Part shown: positions 51,244 through 60,211 of the stretch, piece by piece | Position numbering within the stretch: position 1 is the stretch's first letter | Layout of the letters: every line of letters begins with the position of its first letter | Origin: CALOCY01 sp942491975 | Lineage (GTDB): Bacteria; Bacteroidota; Bacteroidia; Bacteroidales; Prolixibacteraceae | Assembly: GCA_942491975.1 (NCBI GenBank) | Contig: CALOCY010000004.1 | Coordinates: 1,426,001 to 1,490,000, forward strand | Direction: 5' to 3' | DNA length: 64,000 nucleotides | Position numbers and translations under genes: made by a program | The notes under the pieces: generated by a model | Databases searched by the model: none | Seen by the model: the letters and a program-made list of their open reading frames with translations, nothing else | What the model was told of the DNA's origin: nothing

Positions 51244-51755
51244 CTGTTTATGCGTAATGGAGTGTTCGTAAAGGTAGTATTGGTTTGCTGGTATAAAAAC
51301 TGGTGGTCGTATTTTTTTGAGTACAGCCATACCAACGAATCGGTTTTGCTGTATGTAGCCAGCCGTATTGTTTTGATCAGGTTCAATGTTGGAGTGCGTG
51401 ATACTGTGCAACGTATCCTTTCAAATCGTAATGTGTCGGTTTGTGTGGGCATATGTAGTACAGCCTCTTTTTCCAACAATTCCAATTTTTGAGTAATACT
51501 ATCACCATAAAACACCAACGTGTTATTATCGAATGCTATTGAACCGGCCACACGAACGGCATTGCCCATAAAGCTGTTGAGTTGGATATTTTTTTGCACA
51601 AAATCGGTATTTAGCCTATTGTTCCGGTCACTTTTTAGTGTTATTTCAAAAAGCACAAAAAGGCTCGTTAGCAGGATGGCTGATAACACCATTGCTATTA
51701 AGACTTCTATCAATGTAAAGCCTTTCTGTTTTTTATTGAACCTGAACCTCTTCAT
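51240..51755 (-). CDS. Minor pseudopilin (GspH/J-like)
   Basis: 171 residues with the prepilin signature KGFTLIEVLIAMVLSAILLT (processing before Phe, Glu5 present). The C-terminal domain is beta-rich and GspJ- or GspH-like. It overlaps the next upstream pseudopilin gene by 23 bp and gspF by 4 bp, so it belongs to one tightly coupled set. Confidence 0.75.
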   Translation of the reverse strand: MKRFRFNKKQKGFTLIEVLIAMVLSAILLTSLFVLFEITLKSDRNNRLNTDFVQKNIQLNSFMGNAVRVAGSIAFDNNTLVFYGDSITQKLELLEKEAVLHMPTQTDTLRFERIRCTVSRTPTLNLIKTIRLATYSKTDSLVWLYSKKYDHQFLYQQTNTTFTNTPLRINR

Positions 51756-52098
51756 GTATTACAACTGTTTTTTCAGTCAGCAATCTGTGATCTGCTTTTC
51801 TAAATGCCTTAAGTGTTATTTTGTACAATCCCCGCTCAAGATTGTATCCGGTAATGGTTTCCTCTATTTCGATGTTTTCAATGCTATAGGTGGTATTTCG
51901 TACAGAAAGATTTGTTGTAGCTTTTTGTACCTGTTCATTCAATATGGATTGTGCCTGTAATTTTTGGTTGGGATACCAGCTTTTGAAGAAAAGGGTTATC
52001 CCGGTAAAACATATCCCCATTATGATAAAGTAGATTACTGTGGCGACCAACACCTCAACCAATGAACTGCCTCGTATTTTCTTTTTTAGTAGATGCAT
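51733..52098 (-). CDS. Minor pseudopilin (GspI-like)
   Basis: 121 residues with the type IV-type leader RGSSLVEVLVATVIYFIIMG, where Ser replaces the usual Phe after the Gly-Ser junction but Glu5 is kept. The globular part is short. It overlaps both neighbours (13 bp with the 52086 gene, 23 bp with the downstream pseudopilin). Confidence 0.7.
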   Translation of the reverse strand: MHLLKKKIRGSSLVEVLVATVIYFIIMGICFTGITLFFKSWYPNQKLQAQSILNEQVQKATTNLSVRNTTYSIENIEIEETITGYNLERGLYKITLKAFRKADHRLLTEKTVVIHEEVQVQ

Positions 52099-53381
52099 CT
52101 GATGGTTTCTTTTGTTTCAGGTTCACTGAGTAAATCAACTCCAACAAAATAGGGGGACAACTCTTCACGGTTAATCTCTCCATCAACGATATAGTTTTCG
52201 TAGTAAGCCTGTGGTGTACGGTGAAAAAACTTATAGGCATAGATGCTGCCTTTCAGTTTCCCTTTATGCTCAACACGGCCATTACAATAGATTTGACCTT
52301 CAATGACAGCATTGGTGTCGATGTAGAGATCAACTTTTTTCCAACGTTGTGTTTTTTCAGGCAATACGATCAGTCCTGCTACTTTTGTATGTTGCTTTAT
52401 GGTGCAGCTATTTTTGGCATTTTCACTGCCTACATACAATACTGACGGATAGTACAACTCAACATTTTCCTCAACAATCAACTCACTATATGCAAAAGCC
52501 TGTAAACGTCCTTTAAACCCTTTTTCAATGACAATACGGGGGGCAACCAATATAACACCTTCTATATTGGAGTTTGCTGCCACAACAATACTTTGTATCG
52601 AAACAATTTTGATTTTTCCCTTAATGGATACTTTGTTAAGGTATATTGTTGAAGGGCTGTTCAGTACCATTGCCGGTTGATCGAATGGGTGTTTTAATGT
52701 TTGATCCCCGTGTGGATCAAACTGATAACTATTTTGTTTTACATGAGAGCTAAGTGCAATGTTGATTTTTTGTTTTGTGTGGTGGTTTAATTCCGGCAGA
52801 TTTTGACTGCTCTGTTTTACCTCACCGTATACAAGGCTGTCCCTGGCATATCCCAGGCCATCAACTATGCCTTTAATCACTCCTCTTTTAGGTGCATAGC
52901 AGGTGCCTTTTATGTGTGTATTATGACTTAACGATAAAAACTTTTTCTGATCGGCAAGATACAATGCTGGCAAATCATGAGCTATTTGGTCACCCATAAT
53001 CAGGCAGGTACTATCCGAAAAACGGTTATAATGCGCTTGCAACTTTACAATATCCAATAATCCCCAACTTGAAGTGTTTATGCTGATGCAATCGTTGGCA
53101 GTAATTTGCAATGTATCGTTGTTCAATTTTTCAGGACAGTACTTTATAATTTGAATAGCTGAATTAAGGTTATCGGTCAAACGTTCATTTATAAGCTGTC
53201 TGCTGACCAGTAAATAATCAAAATAACCGCGTAGTAGTATGGCCGATAATGCCATAAACAGGGCTAGCGACAAAAAAAGCACATACGATAATATCCCACC
53301 CTGCACCTTTTTTCTGAATACACTAAGCCTGTTTTTCATCCGTATAAATTTTAACTTTAGTTGCTGGATGGAACTTACCAT
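52086..53381 (-). CDS. GspK-position protein with bactofilin-like beta-solenoid
   Basis: 431 residues (417 if the Met at residue 15 is used). A hydrophobic N-terminal segment (about 30-52, GILSYVLFLSLALFMALSAI) is preceded by QGG, as in an atypical pilin leader, and has no canonical Glu5. The C-terminal half (about 220-400) has regular short strands with V, I and G spacing (IKIVSIQSIVVAANSNIEGV), like polymer-forming bactofilin domains. It sits where gspK would be. It is the first gene of the pseudopilin-gspF unit. Confidence 0.6.
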   Translation of the reverse strand: MVSSIQQLKLKFIRMKNRLSVFRKKVQGGILSYVLFLSLALFMALSAILLRGYFDYLLVSRQLINERLTDNLNSAIQIIKYCPEKLNNDTLQITANDCISINTSSWGLLDIVKLQAHYNRFSDSTCLIMGDQIAHDLPALYLADQKKFLSLSHNTHIKGTCYAPKRGVIKGIVDGLGYARDSLVYGEVKQSSQNLPELNHHTKQKINIALSSHVKQNSYQFDPHGDQTLKHPFDQPAMVLNSPSTIYLNKVSIKGKIKIVSIQSIVVAANSNIEGVILVAPRIVIEKGFKGRLQAFAYSELIVEENVELYYPSVLYVGSENAKNSCTIKQHTKVAGLIVLPEKTQRWKKVDLYIDTNAVIEGQIYCNGRVEHKGKLKGSIYAYKFFHRTPQAYYENYIVDGEINREELSPYFVGVDLLSEPETKETIRCIY

Positions 53382-53382
53382 G

Positions 53383-53429
53383 TCAATTTTTATTCATGCC
53401 TTTTTGTGTAATCTTTGAATAAAAATTGA
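53383..53429. promoter_or_regulatory. 14-bp perfect inverted repeat at the start of the pseudopilin-gspF operon
   Basis: TCAATTTTTATTCA (53383-53396) and TGAATAAAAATTGA (53416-53429) are perfect inverses with a 19-nt spacer. It begins one base upstream of the 53381 start codon. As DNA it could be an operator. As RNA it could form a hairpin that blocks the ribosome site. Confidence 0.55.
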
Positions 53430-53597
53430 ATGGACGTTTCATGCGTGTCGGATTGTTTGACACAAAAATAATCCTATTAATTGTTTTCGCAAGTTGTGGT
53501 GTTTATAGAAAAACAAAAACTCCCGCCAGAATCAATTTTATTAAAGAATGCGAAATTACTATATTTGTAACCAGTAATAGAGAATTATGTTAAAGAT

Positions 53598-53621
53598 ACT
53601 TTATCGAGAACAAAAATTATT
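53598..53621. repeat. 24-bp repeat near the right end of the 17-53.7 kb interval
   Basis: ACTTTATCGAGAACAAAAAT plus four further bases match 17180-17203 at 22 of 24 positions, in the same orientation. It lies 48 bp inside the second att-like repeat. The first copy lies 98 bp inside the other end. It could be a recombinase arm-type site. Confidence 0.55.
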
Positions 53622-53669
53622 GACTCTTATAAGAAACTGATATTAAGCGCGTAAAAAATCACAGAATGT

Positions 53670-53685
53670 TCCTGTTCTGGGCACA
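53670..53685. other. Candidate attachment site, copy 2
   Basis: Exact second copy of TCCTGTTCTGGGCACA, followed by a strong terminator as expected at the end of a tRNA gene. The preceding 60 bp do not form a tRNA. With copy 1 it would bound a 36.6-kb element lying in tandem with the prophage-like region. Confidence 0.5.
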
Positions 53686-53690
53686 CAGAA

Positions 53691-53720
53691 GCCGGCAATA
53701 TCTTTATTGCTGGCTTTTTT
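53691..53720 (+). terminator. Strong terminator after att copy 2
   Basis: GCCGGCAATA and TATTGCTGGC pair as a 10-bp stem (one G-U) around TCTT, followed by six T. It fits the original downstream terminator of a tRNA gene whose 3' end is the att core. The region to the next start at 53795 otherwise holds nothing recognised. Confidence 0.8.
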
Positions 53721-53794
53721 ATTATAATTCAGTATATTGACATCGCTATTTATTTTATAAATGGTTAACTCATATTGAGTCTTAAACCGATCAG

Positions 53795-55081
53795 ATGAGA
53801 AGACTGAAAAACATTATTTTAGGTGATTTTGATAACTACTCCTTAAAAGAGAAGTACCTGATTACCATTCCAATAGTTGCTTGTCTGGGGACAATTCCTG
53901 CCATATTCTTCAATTTGGAATTTAACAGCTTTACATTATCGCTGGTCACTTTTGTCAGTTCCATTCTTTTTGCTATTGCTTATCTGGTTGTCAGGCTTTT
54001 TAAACTTCATCGGCTCAGCAGCTGGATTGTCCTTCTCAATGCAATGTCGATAAGCTCTTTCAGCTGGATTCTTTTTGAGGGGTCAAAAGGGTCGGCTATC
54101 CCTATATTAACCATTGTCCTGATCTATTGTTTTCTGATATTTGAACGATATGAGAAGTACATTACGGCCCTGCTTACCATCCTTCAGCTTATTGTATTAA
54201 TGTATATTGAGTTTGAGTATTCCCATTTACTCAAAACATACGAAACCGAACAGGATCGGTTAATTGATATATTTATCACCTATTGTTTAAGTGCATTTGT
54301 CATCATTTATATTTTACAAAACCTGCTTAAGTTCTATAACATAGAAAGAGAGCGTGCCAGCCGGGCTAATTACCTTAAAACAATCTTTCTTTCAAATATG
54401 TCGCATGAAGTACGGACACCCTTAAACGGGATTCTCGGGTTTTCAAGAATTTTGAAAGAGGGTGTTGCCGATAAAACAATGGAAAAAAAGTACCTGAACA
54501 TCATTTCCAACTCCGGAGAGCTACTATTAAGTCTTGTAAATGATATTATTGATTTATCAAAGATTGAATCCAATACACTTGTATTTAATAATGAAAAAAC
54601 GGATATTGTTCCGTTGATGCACTCTTCTATTGAGTTTCACAACAACAGTAATCTATATAAAACCGAAGCTGTTGAGCTGAGAATAGAGCTTCCTGATAAT
54701 TTGAACTCATTTTTTATTGATACCGACCCGGCACGTCTGCTTCAGGTGATTAATAATTTGCTTAATAATGCACTAAAACACACCCACCAGGGCTTTGTTG
54801 AGCTGGGTATCCGCAACAATTTTGCCCCTGAGAAAGAGGAGATAACCATTTATGTGAAAGATACAGGAAAAGGAATACCGGATGATATGAAGCATAAAAT
54901 TTTCCAACGACATGTACAGGTTTCCAGTCGGAGTTCTTCCGACCATAATGCCGGATTGGGACTGAGTATTGTTTCTGCTTTACTGGAAAGGATGAACGGA
55001 AAAATATGGGTGGAATCGGAGCTTGGAAAAGGCTCAACATTTTTCTTCTCTTTACCTGTTAAACTGAAATCGTCAAGATAA
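53795..55081 (+). CDS. Membrane sensor histidine kinase
   Basis: 428 residues. Five or six transmembrane helices (about 20-180), then HisKA with the phospho-acceptor His204 in SNMSHEVRTPLNGILGFSRI, and an HATPase_c domain (about 300-425) with N-box INNLLNNALKHT, G1 DTGKGIP and G2 GLGLSIV. No receiver or Hpt domain and no adjacent response regulator are present, so it is an orphan kinase in this window. The membrane sensor region is not a recognised family. A bidirectional terminator follows. Confidence 0.88.
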   Translation: MRRLKNIILGDFDNYSLKEKYLITIPIVACLGTIPAIFFNLEFNSFTLSLVTFVSSILFAIAYLVVRLFKLHRLSSWIVLLNAMSISSFSWILFEGSKGSAIPILTIVLIYCFLIFERYEKYITALLTILQLIVLMYIEFEYSHLLKTYETEQDRLIDIFITYCLSAFVIIYILQNLLKFYNIERERASRANYLKTIFLSNMSHEVRTPLNGILGFSRILKEGVADKTMEKKYLNIISNSGELLLSLVNDIIDLSKIESNTLVFNNEKTDIVPLMHSSIEFHNNSNLYKTEAVELRIELPDNLNSFFIDTDPARLLQVINNLLNNALKHTHQGFVELGIRNNFAPEKEEITIYVKDTGKGIPDDMKHKIFQRHVQVSSRSSSDHNAGLGLSIVSALLERMNGKIWVESELGKGSTFFFSLPVKLKSSR

Positions 55082-55110
55082 GTCATCAATTGAGTTTTTT
55101 GGACAATAAA

Positions 55111-55139
55111 AAACCGCCTCAATAACTTGAAGCGGTTTC
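55111..55139. terminator. Bidirectional terminator between kinase and M13 peptidase genes
   Basis: AAACCGCCTC and GAAGCGGTTT form a stem with one mismatch around AATAACTT. It is flanked by A-rich and T-rich runs on both strands and would serve both convergent genes. Confidence 0.8.
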
Positions 55140-55158
55140 TTATTTTAAGTGATAACGA

Positions 55159-57189
55159 TTACCAGATAGAAGCTCTTTCTTCTTCAGGAAGGTACATGTA
55201 GCTGCCTTCTTTTACATTGAATGCATCATGGAATTGGGGCACGTTACGCAGTGGTCCGATAACGCGAAAACGTCCCAATGAGTGTACATCTTCTTTTGTA
55301 CGTCTTAACATCTCCTTATCACGTATGTTTTGTCCCCACACATGAGCATAAGCCAGAAAGAAACGTTGTTCCGGGGTAAATCCGTCAATTTTTTCAGTAA
55401 CTGTGTTGGCTTTCATAAATGCATCGTACGAGATATTTAATCCGCCAAGATCGGCAATATTTTCACCGAGGGACAATTTTCCGTCAGCATGCACATCACC
55501 CAGCACAACAAATTGGTCAAACTGATTGACCAACACTTCCGAGCGTTTTTCAAACTTTTCAGCATCCTCTTTTGTCCACCACTCTTTCATGTTTCCTTCT
55601 TTGTCAAACAGGCGTCCCTTGTCATCAAACCCGTGTGTCATTTCATGACCAATAACAACACCAATTGCGCCATAATTCACAGCATCATCACCATCAAGGA
55701 AAAAGAACGGGGGCTGCAAAATGGCAGCAGGAAATGCGATCTCGTTATTTACCGGGCTATAATATGCATTGACCGTTTGAGGGGTCATCCCCCACTCCTC
55801 TTTATCAACCGGCTTATTGAGTTTTGACAGGTTGTATTCTCTTCCAAATTTTGCCGCCCGCATAAGATTTAAAATATAAGCATCACTTTTCACCTCAAGA
55901 TCATCATAACTTCTCCATTTGTCAGGATACCCGATTTTTAGTTTTATTGTTGCCAGCTTTTCGTGTGCTTTCTGCTTGGTTTCACCACTCATCCACTCCA
56001 GGTTATCAATACGGTTGCCCAATGATTCTTTAAGGTTACTTACCAACTTAACCATCCGTTCTTTAGCTTCAGGAGGGAAATACTTTGCTACATAAACCTG
56101 CCCTATTGCCTCCCCCATTACACCACTGGTAAGGTCAAGTACCCTTTTCCAACGGGGCTCCTGTTTTTCCTGTCCGGACAGTGCTTTTCCGTAAAATTCA
56201 AAATTTTGTGCGTCAATCTCCTTGTTCAGGTAAGCAGCAGCAGTATTTAAAATATTCCAATGCAGGTATACTTTCCAGTCTTCAACTGAAACCTCGGCCA
56301 TCATTTTACTTAACTCTTTAAAGAAAAGCGGTTGGCCAACAATAATTTTTCCCGGATCACCCACACCAATCCCATCAAAATAGGCACTCCAGTTGTAATC
56401 AGGAGCTAACTTGCTTAATTCTTCAAGGTTTGATTTATTATACGTTTTATGCGGGTCTCTTCGTTCCAGGCGGGTCATAGAGGCATGGGCCAACCTGGTT
56501 TCAATTTCCATGATCGTGTTTGTATTTGCGTTGGCTTCTTCAGGCGTATTGCCTAAAAATCCAAACATTTTCTGAACGTGATCAACATACAGTTCCCTTA
56601 GCTTTACAGACCTGGGATCATCGCCGGTATAGTAGTCACGATCCGGCATCCCCAATCCTGACTGCCCGATATACATGACATTCATATCGCTATTTTTAGC
56701 ATCAGCCCCTACGCCTGAACCAAATGCAGGATTGCTACCATTGTTATGCAAAAATGCAATCAATTGTTGTACCTGTTCAATCGTCTCCAATTTATCAACC
56801 ATTTCAAAATAGGGTTTCAATGGCGCAAGGCCTTGTTTCTCAATCAGGGCAGTATCCATCCCCAAATTATAGAAATCAGCTATCTTTTTCGAGATGCTCC
56901 CCTCTTCGTGTTTTCCTTCCCTAATCCCCTGTATCAGTGTGTTCAACTGATTTTGGGCTTCTTCCCTTAGTTTGTCAAATGTCCCATAGCGGCTTTTATC
57001 TTCCGGCATCGGATTATTCTTTTTCCAACCACCATTGGCATAGTTGTCAAAATCTTCAGCCGGGTCAACCGATGTGTCAAGGTCAGCGAGGTTAATCGCA
57101 GGCACCTTTTCTGTTTTCAGGTTACACGAAACAACCATTCCTAATGTTATTATCCCCAACATTAGCATTAAAATTCTCAATTTTCTCAT
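55159..57189 (-). CDS. pepO: M13-family zinc endopeptidase lipoprotein (PepO/neprilysin-like)
   Basis: 676 residues. The lipoprotein signal ends GMVVSC (Cys about residue 22). N-terminal M13 domain (about 35-420) and catalytic domain (about 470-676) with VVIGHEMTHGFDD (HExxH, about residue 515) and the third zinc ligand in ENIADLGG. NAYYSPVNNEIAFPAAILQP and FRVIGPLRN are family hallmarks. It degrades peptides outside the inner membrane. Full length and intact. Confidence 0.95.
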   Translation of the reverse strand: MRKLRILMLMLGIITLGMVVSCNLKTEKVPAINLADLDTSVDPAEDFDNYANGGWKKNNPMPEDKSRYGTFDKLREEAQNQLNTLIQGIREGKHEEGSISKKIADFYNLGMDTALIEKQGLAPLKPYFEMVDKLETIEQVQQLIAFLHNNGSNPAFGSGVGADAKNSDMNVMYIGQSGLGMPDRDYYTGDDPRSVKLRELYVDHVQKMFGFLGNTPEEANANTNTIMEIETRLAHASMTRLERRDPHKTYNKSNLEELSKLAPDYNWSAYFDGIGVGDPGKIIVGQPLFFKELSKMMAEVSVEDWKVYLHWNILNTAAAYLNKEIDAQNFEFYGKALSGQEKQEPRWKRVLDLTSGVMGEAIGQVYVAKYFPPEAKERMVKLVSNLKESLGNRIDNLEWMSGETKQKAHEKLATIKLKIGYPDKWRSYDDLEVKSDAYILNLMRAAKFGREYNLSKLNKPVDKEEWGMTPQTVNAYYSPVNNEIAFPAAILQPPFFFLDGDDAVNYGAIGVVIGHEMTHGFDDKGRLFDKEGNMKEWWTKEDAEKFEKRSEVLVNQFDQFVVLGDVHADGKLSLGENIADLGGLNISYDAFMKANTVTEKIDGFTPEQRFFLAYAHVWGQNIRDKEMLRRTKEDVHSLGRFRVIGPLRNVPQFHDAFNVKEGSYMYLPEEERASIW

Positions 57190-57248
57190 GAATAACTCTT
57201 TTTAAGTTTATAAGATATCGTAAATATGCACACATTTTATTCATAAAA

Positions 57249-60062
57249 TTATCTGTCATACCTCAGTTCTTCTCCTTTTTTTATGGCAGGAATACCCTCC
57301 TGCATCCATTGAGGTGCCGGTTTTCCTTTAAGGTAGTGATCAAAGAATTGCATCATCCGAATAGTGAGGTCAACCCTGTTGGCCCAGCTTTTCCGTTTCA
57401 GGTTGTGTGGTTCATCGTTGTAACTCAGCATCCATACCGGTTTGTCAAGGCGACGAAGGGCTGTAAAAAACTCTATACCCTGGTACCACGGTACAGCCGT
57501 GTCTTTATCGTTGTGCATCATCATCAACGGGGTCTCTATTTTATCGGCATAAAACAGTGGTGAGTTATCAATATATCGCATTGTTTTTTTCCAAAGGGTG
57601 CCACCAATACGGCTTTGTGTATGTTCATACTGAAACATGCGGCTCATTCCCGATTCCCAACGAATACCTCCGTAAGCACTGGTCATATTAGAGACCACAG
57701 CACCGGCCATAGCTGCTGCATACAGATTGGTTTGTGTAATCAAATATGCTGCCTGATAACCGCCCCAACTCTGTCCCTGCAGTGCCATTCGTCCTTTATC
57801 AATAAAAGGGTATTTATTTGCCAGGTGCATCGTCCCACTCACAATGGCATTGTATGCACTTTGCCCGGGAAATCCTGTTTTATAAACAATATCAGGAATA
57901 AATACCAGGTATCCATTACTTGCATATAGTATACGATTTATCGTTGACCGGCTTGGGTATGGCCAGTAGTGATTGAATTTTTTATTCAATGATCTTTCAT
58001 AAAAATAAACAATTATCGGATACGTCTTATCCGGATCAAAATTCTCCGGTTTGTAAAGCAACCCGCTCAGCTCAATGCCATCAAATGAAGTCCATTTTTC
58101 AACCTCCACGGTTGCCCAATTGTATGTTGCCTGCTGTGGGTTGGCATCGGTTACTTTTTCTACCTGTTTAAAGTTTTTACTTACCCACACATCGGGATAT
58201 TCTTTAATAGTCTCTTTTGTCCAGAAGTAGGTATTTGTATCTTTGGCTCTGGTTAAATTCTCTAACCTGAAAGCTCCAAAAATAAGCGATTTAGGTTCTG
58301 TAGCTTTCAAAAATGATGTCTTAAACAAGCCGCCTTCTATTGATTCTTCATTGATACCGGATAGGATAATGTCTTCTTTAAGGTTAATGCCAATCTTTTC
58401 CTTGTCAAGCCGAAGAAAGTTGAAACGGATTTTATTATTTCTTCCTTTGCCTTTGGTAATGTTTACAGGAGCCTCTTTACGGGCAAGATCAATCTTCCAG
58501 ATATCGTAACGGTCTTTTATAAATACGTAACGTTCATTATCATCAAATCCCTCAATACCATATGAACCAGGATCTTTGGGTTCATCATTCCATTCATTCC
58601 AAAAATGAACAGGAATTGATGTTGTAAGATTGTATATTTCTCCTGATGTAAGGTCTTTTGAATAGTAGCAGCTATCGGCAGGTTGATACCATACTGCATA
58701 TTTACCTTTTGGCGAAAGGCTTATGCCGGGTATGTTTTTGGTAATAAGGGTACGTTCTCCTGAATCAATATTCACAAAATAGTAGTCGTTATACCATTTC
58801 CCAGTCCATGAAGTAGCCCGTCTATATGGGGTGTCATCCCAGGCAAGTACAATTTCCCCGTTTCCATGGTCAATCGTCTGTGCGGATTTAATTTCGGTGT
58901 CAGCCAATTGAATAACTTTTTGATTTTTAGTGTGGAATACAGCTAAATAAGTGCGTTCTTTCTCTTTTTTGAGATTCACTTTTTGCATGGGCTGAAGATC
59001 AATGTCTGTCCAGCTCCAGATATCCAGCTTTGGTTTTTCGTCTTCCGGAATGGAGTCTTTTGGCGGAACAACCGGTTTAGGGGCCGCACCAAAGAAGAGG
59101 TATTGCCCGTTTTGCGAAAAGTTTAGTTTTTTGAATTCACTGGGGGCATAACCTTTAGTCAATCCCTGTGTCAATGTATCAACAATTTGTTCAGGCCTGT
59201 TTTCCTCAACCATGTAAAGCGAAAACGTTTTTTCCTTAATCGTATCTGTTGAAAAAAGAAATGCGAACTTATCGGCCTGTTCCGATGCAGAAAGGTTCAT
59301 TATGGTACCTTCTTCTTCAAATAGCTTCGTTGATGTTTTTGCTGTCACATTGTATAAGTGAAAGGACATACAGGTGATTGAGTCATTTTCAATTTTCTGT
59401 ACAATACCGGCTTTTTTACCATATTTAGGTATAAAATAGTCATCAACATCTGTAAATGTTACCGTATCGTTTATCAATCCGGGGAAAAGAACAAGTTCTT
59501 TCACCTTCTTTTTACCCTTTTTTTTCTTCTCTTCCTTTCTCTGTTCGGCTTCCGGATTCTCTTCTTCCTTTTTGCAGGTGTCTTTTTTTTGCTTCAACTC
59601 TTTTTCTATTAGAAAAGCGAGTAATGAAGATTCTTTCTCTGCAATTTTAAATGATTTCAGGTTTGCGAATTTATATGTTTTACCCGATTCAAGCATGAAA
59701 ATACCCAAACTGTCCTTGGGCATTTCATCCTTTTTTACTTTATCCAATTTAGCTTTTCGAATGGTATCCAACGGTTGTGCAATTTTATATGCAATAAAAT
59801 CGTTGTTCGGGGAGAGCTTTGCTTCCTTTCCCCTTTTTAGTGTGTCAGTACGGGATGCCTGCAGATTTTTTACGATAAGCATTCCATCACCCTTTTGAGG
59901 GTTTAACCCGTAAACAAAAAACTTTCCGTTATTGGTTATTTGAGGTTTTTCAATGGTTTTCCATCCGGAAAAATCATCGGTTGTTATCACCTTTTTTTGT
60001 GCAAATGAAAAGAGAAAGCACATGCACAAAAGCAGTGTTGTTATAATAGTAATCTTTTTCAT
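57249..60062 (-). CDS. Exported S9-family prolyl oligopeptidase-like peptidase
   Basis: 937 residues from the ATG at 60062 (signal peptide MKKITIITTLLLCMCFLFSF). An upstream start would precede it by 13 residues. An N-terminal beta-propeller-like region (about 30-640) contains a Lys/Glu-rich insert at about 165-190. The alpha/beta-hydrolase domain (about 670-930) has Ser in GQSWGGYQ (about 765), Asp in HNDKDTAVP (about 852) and His in DEPHNLKR (about 885). It likely scavenges peptides. It may share the peptide-degradation role of the neighbouring M13 enzyme. Confidence 0.92.
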   Translation of the reverse strand: MKKITIITTLLLCMCFLFSFAQKKVITTDDFSGWKTIEKPQITNNGKFFVYGLNPQKGDGMLIVKNLQASRTDTLKRGKEAKLSPNNDFIAYKIAQPLDTIRKAKLDKVKKDEMPKDSLGIFMLESGKTYKFANLKSFKIAEKESSLLAFLIEKELKQKKDTCKKEEENPEAEQRKEEKKKKGKKKVKELVLFPGLINDTVTFTDVDDYFIPKYGKKAGIVQKIENDSITCMSFHLYNVTAKTSTKLFEEEGTIMNLSASEQADKFAFLFSTDTIKEKTFSLYMVEENRPEQIVDTLTQGLTKGYAPSEFKKLNFSQNGQYLFFGAAPKPVVPPKDSIPEDEKPKLDIWSWTDIDLQPMQKVNLKKEKERTYLAVFHTKNQKVIQLADTEIKSAQTIDHGNGEIVLAWDDTPYRRATSWTGKWYNDYYFVNIDSGERTLITKNIPGISLSPKGKYAVWYQPADSCYYSKDLTSGEIYNLTTSIPVHFWNEWNDEPKDPGSYGIEGFDDNERYVFIKDRYDIWKIDLARKEAPVNITKGKGRNNKIRFNFLRLDKEKIGINLKEDIILSGINEESIEGGLFKTSFLKATEPKSLIFGAFRLENLTRAKDTNTYFWTKETIKEYPDVWVSKNFKQVEKVTDANPQQATYNWATVEVEKWTSFDGIELSGLLYKPENFDPDKTYPIIVYFYERSLNKKFNHYWPYPSRSTINRILYASNGYLVFIPDIVYKTGFPGQSAYNAIVSGTMHLANKYPFIDKGRMALQGQSWGGYQAAYLITQTNLYAAAMAGAVVSNMTSAYGGIRWESGMSRMFQYEHTQSRIGGTLWKKTMRYIDNSPLFYADKIETPLMMMHNDKDTAVPWYQGIEFFTALRRLDKPVWMLSYNDEPHNLKRKSWANRVDLTIRMMQFFDHYLKGKPAPQWMQEGIPAIKKGEELRYDR

Positions 60063-60211
60063 GAAATTATAGGTTATCCTTGATTGTAAACAGAAAGCCA
60101 AAATAGCCAGAAGTATTCACTTTTTTTATGAGGAATGGCATAATCTTACTGATCACCAAACTTTTTTTGACAATTTTGCTTATTTTGTAGATGAACTACA
60201 ATAATTAAGCA

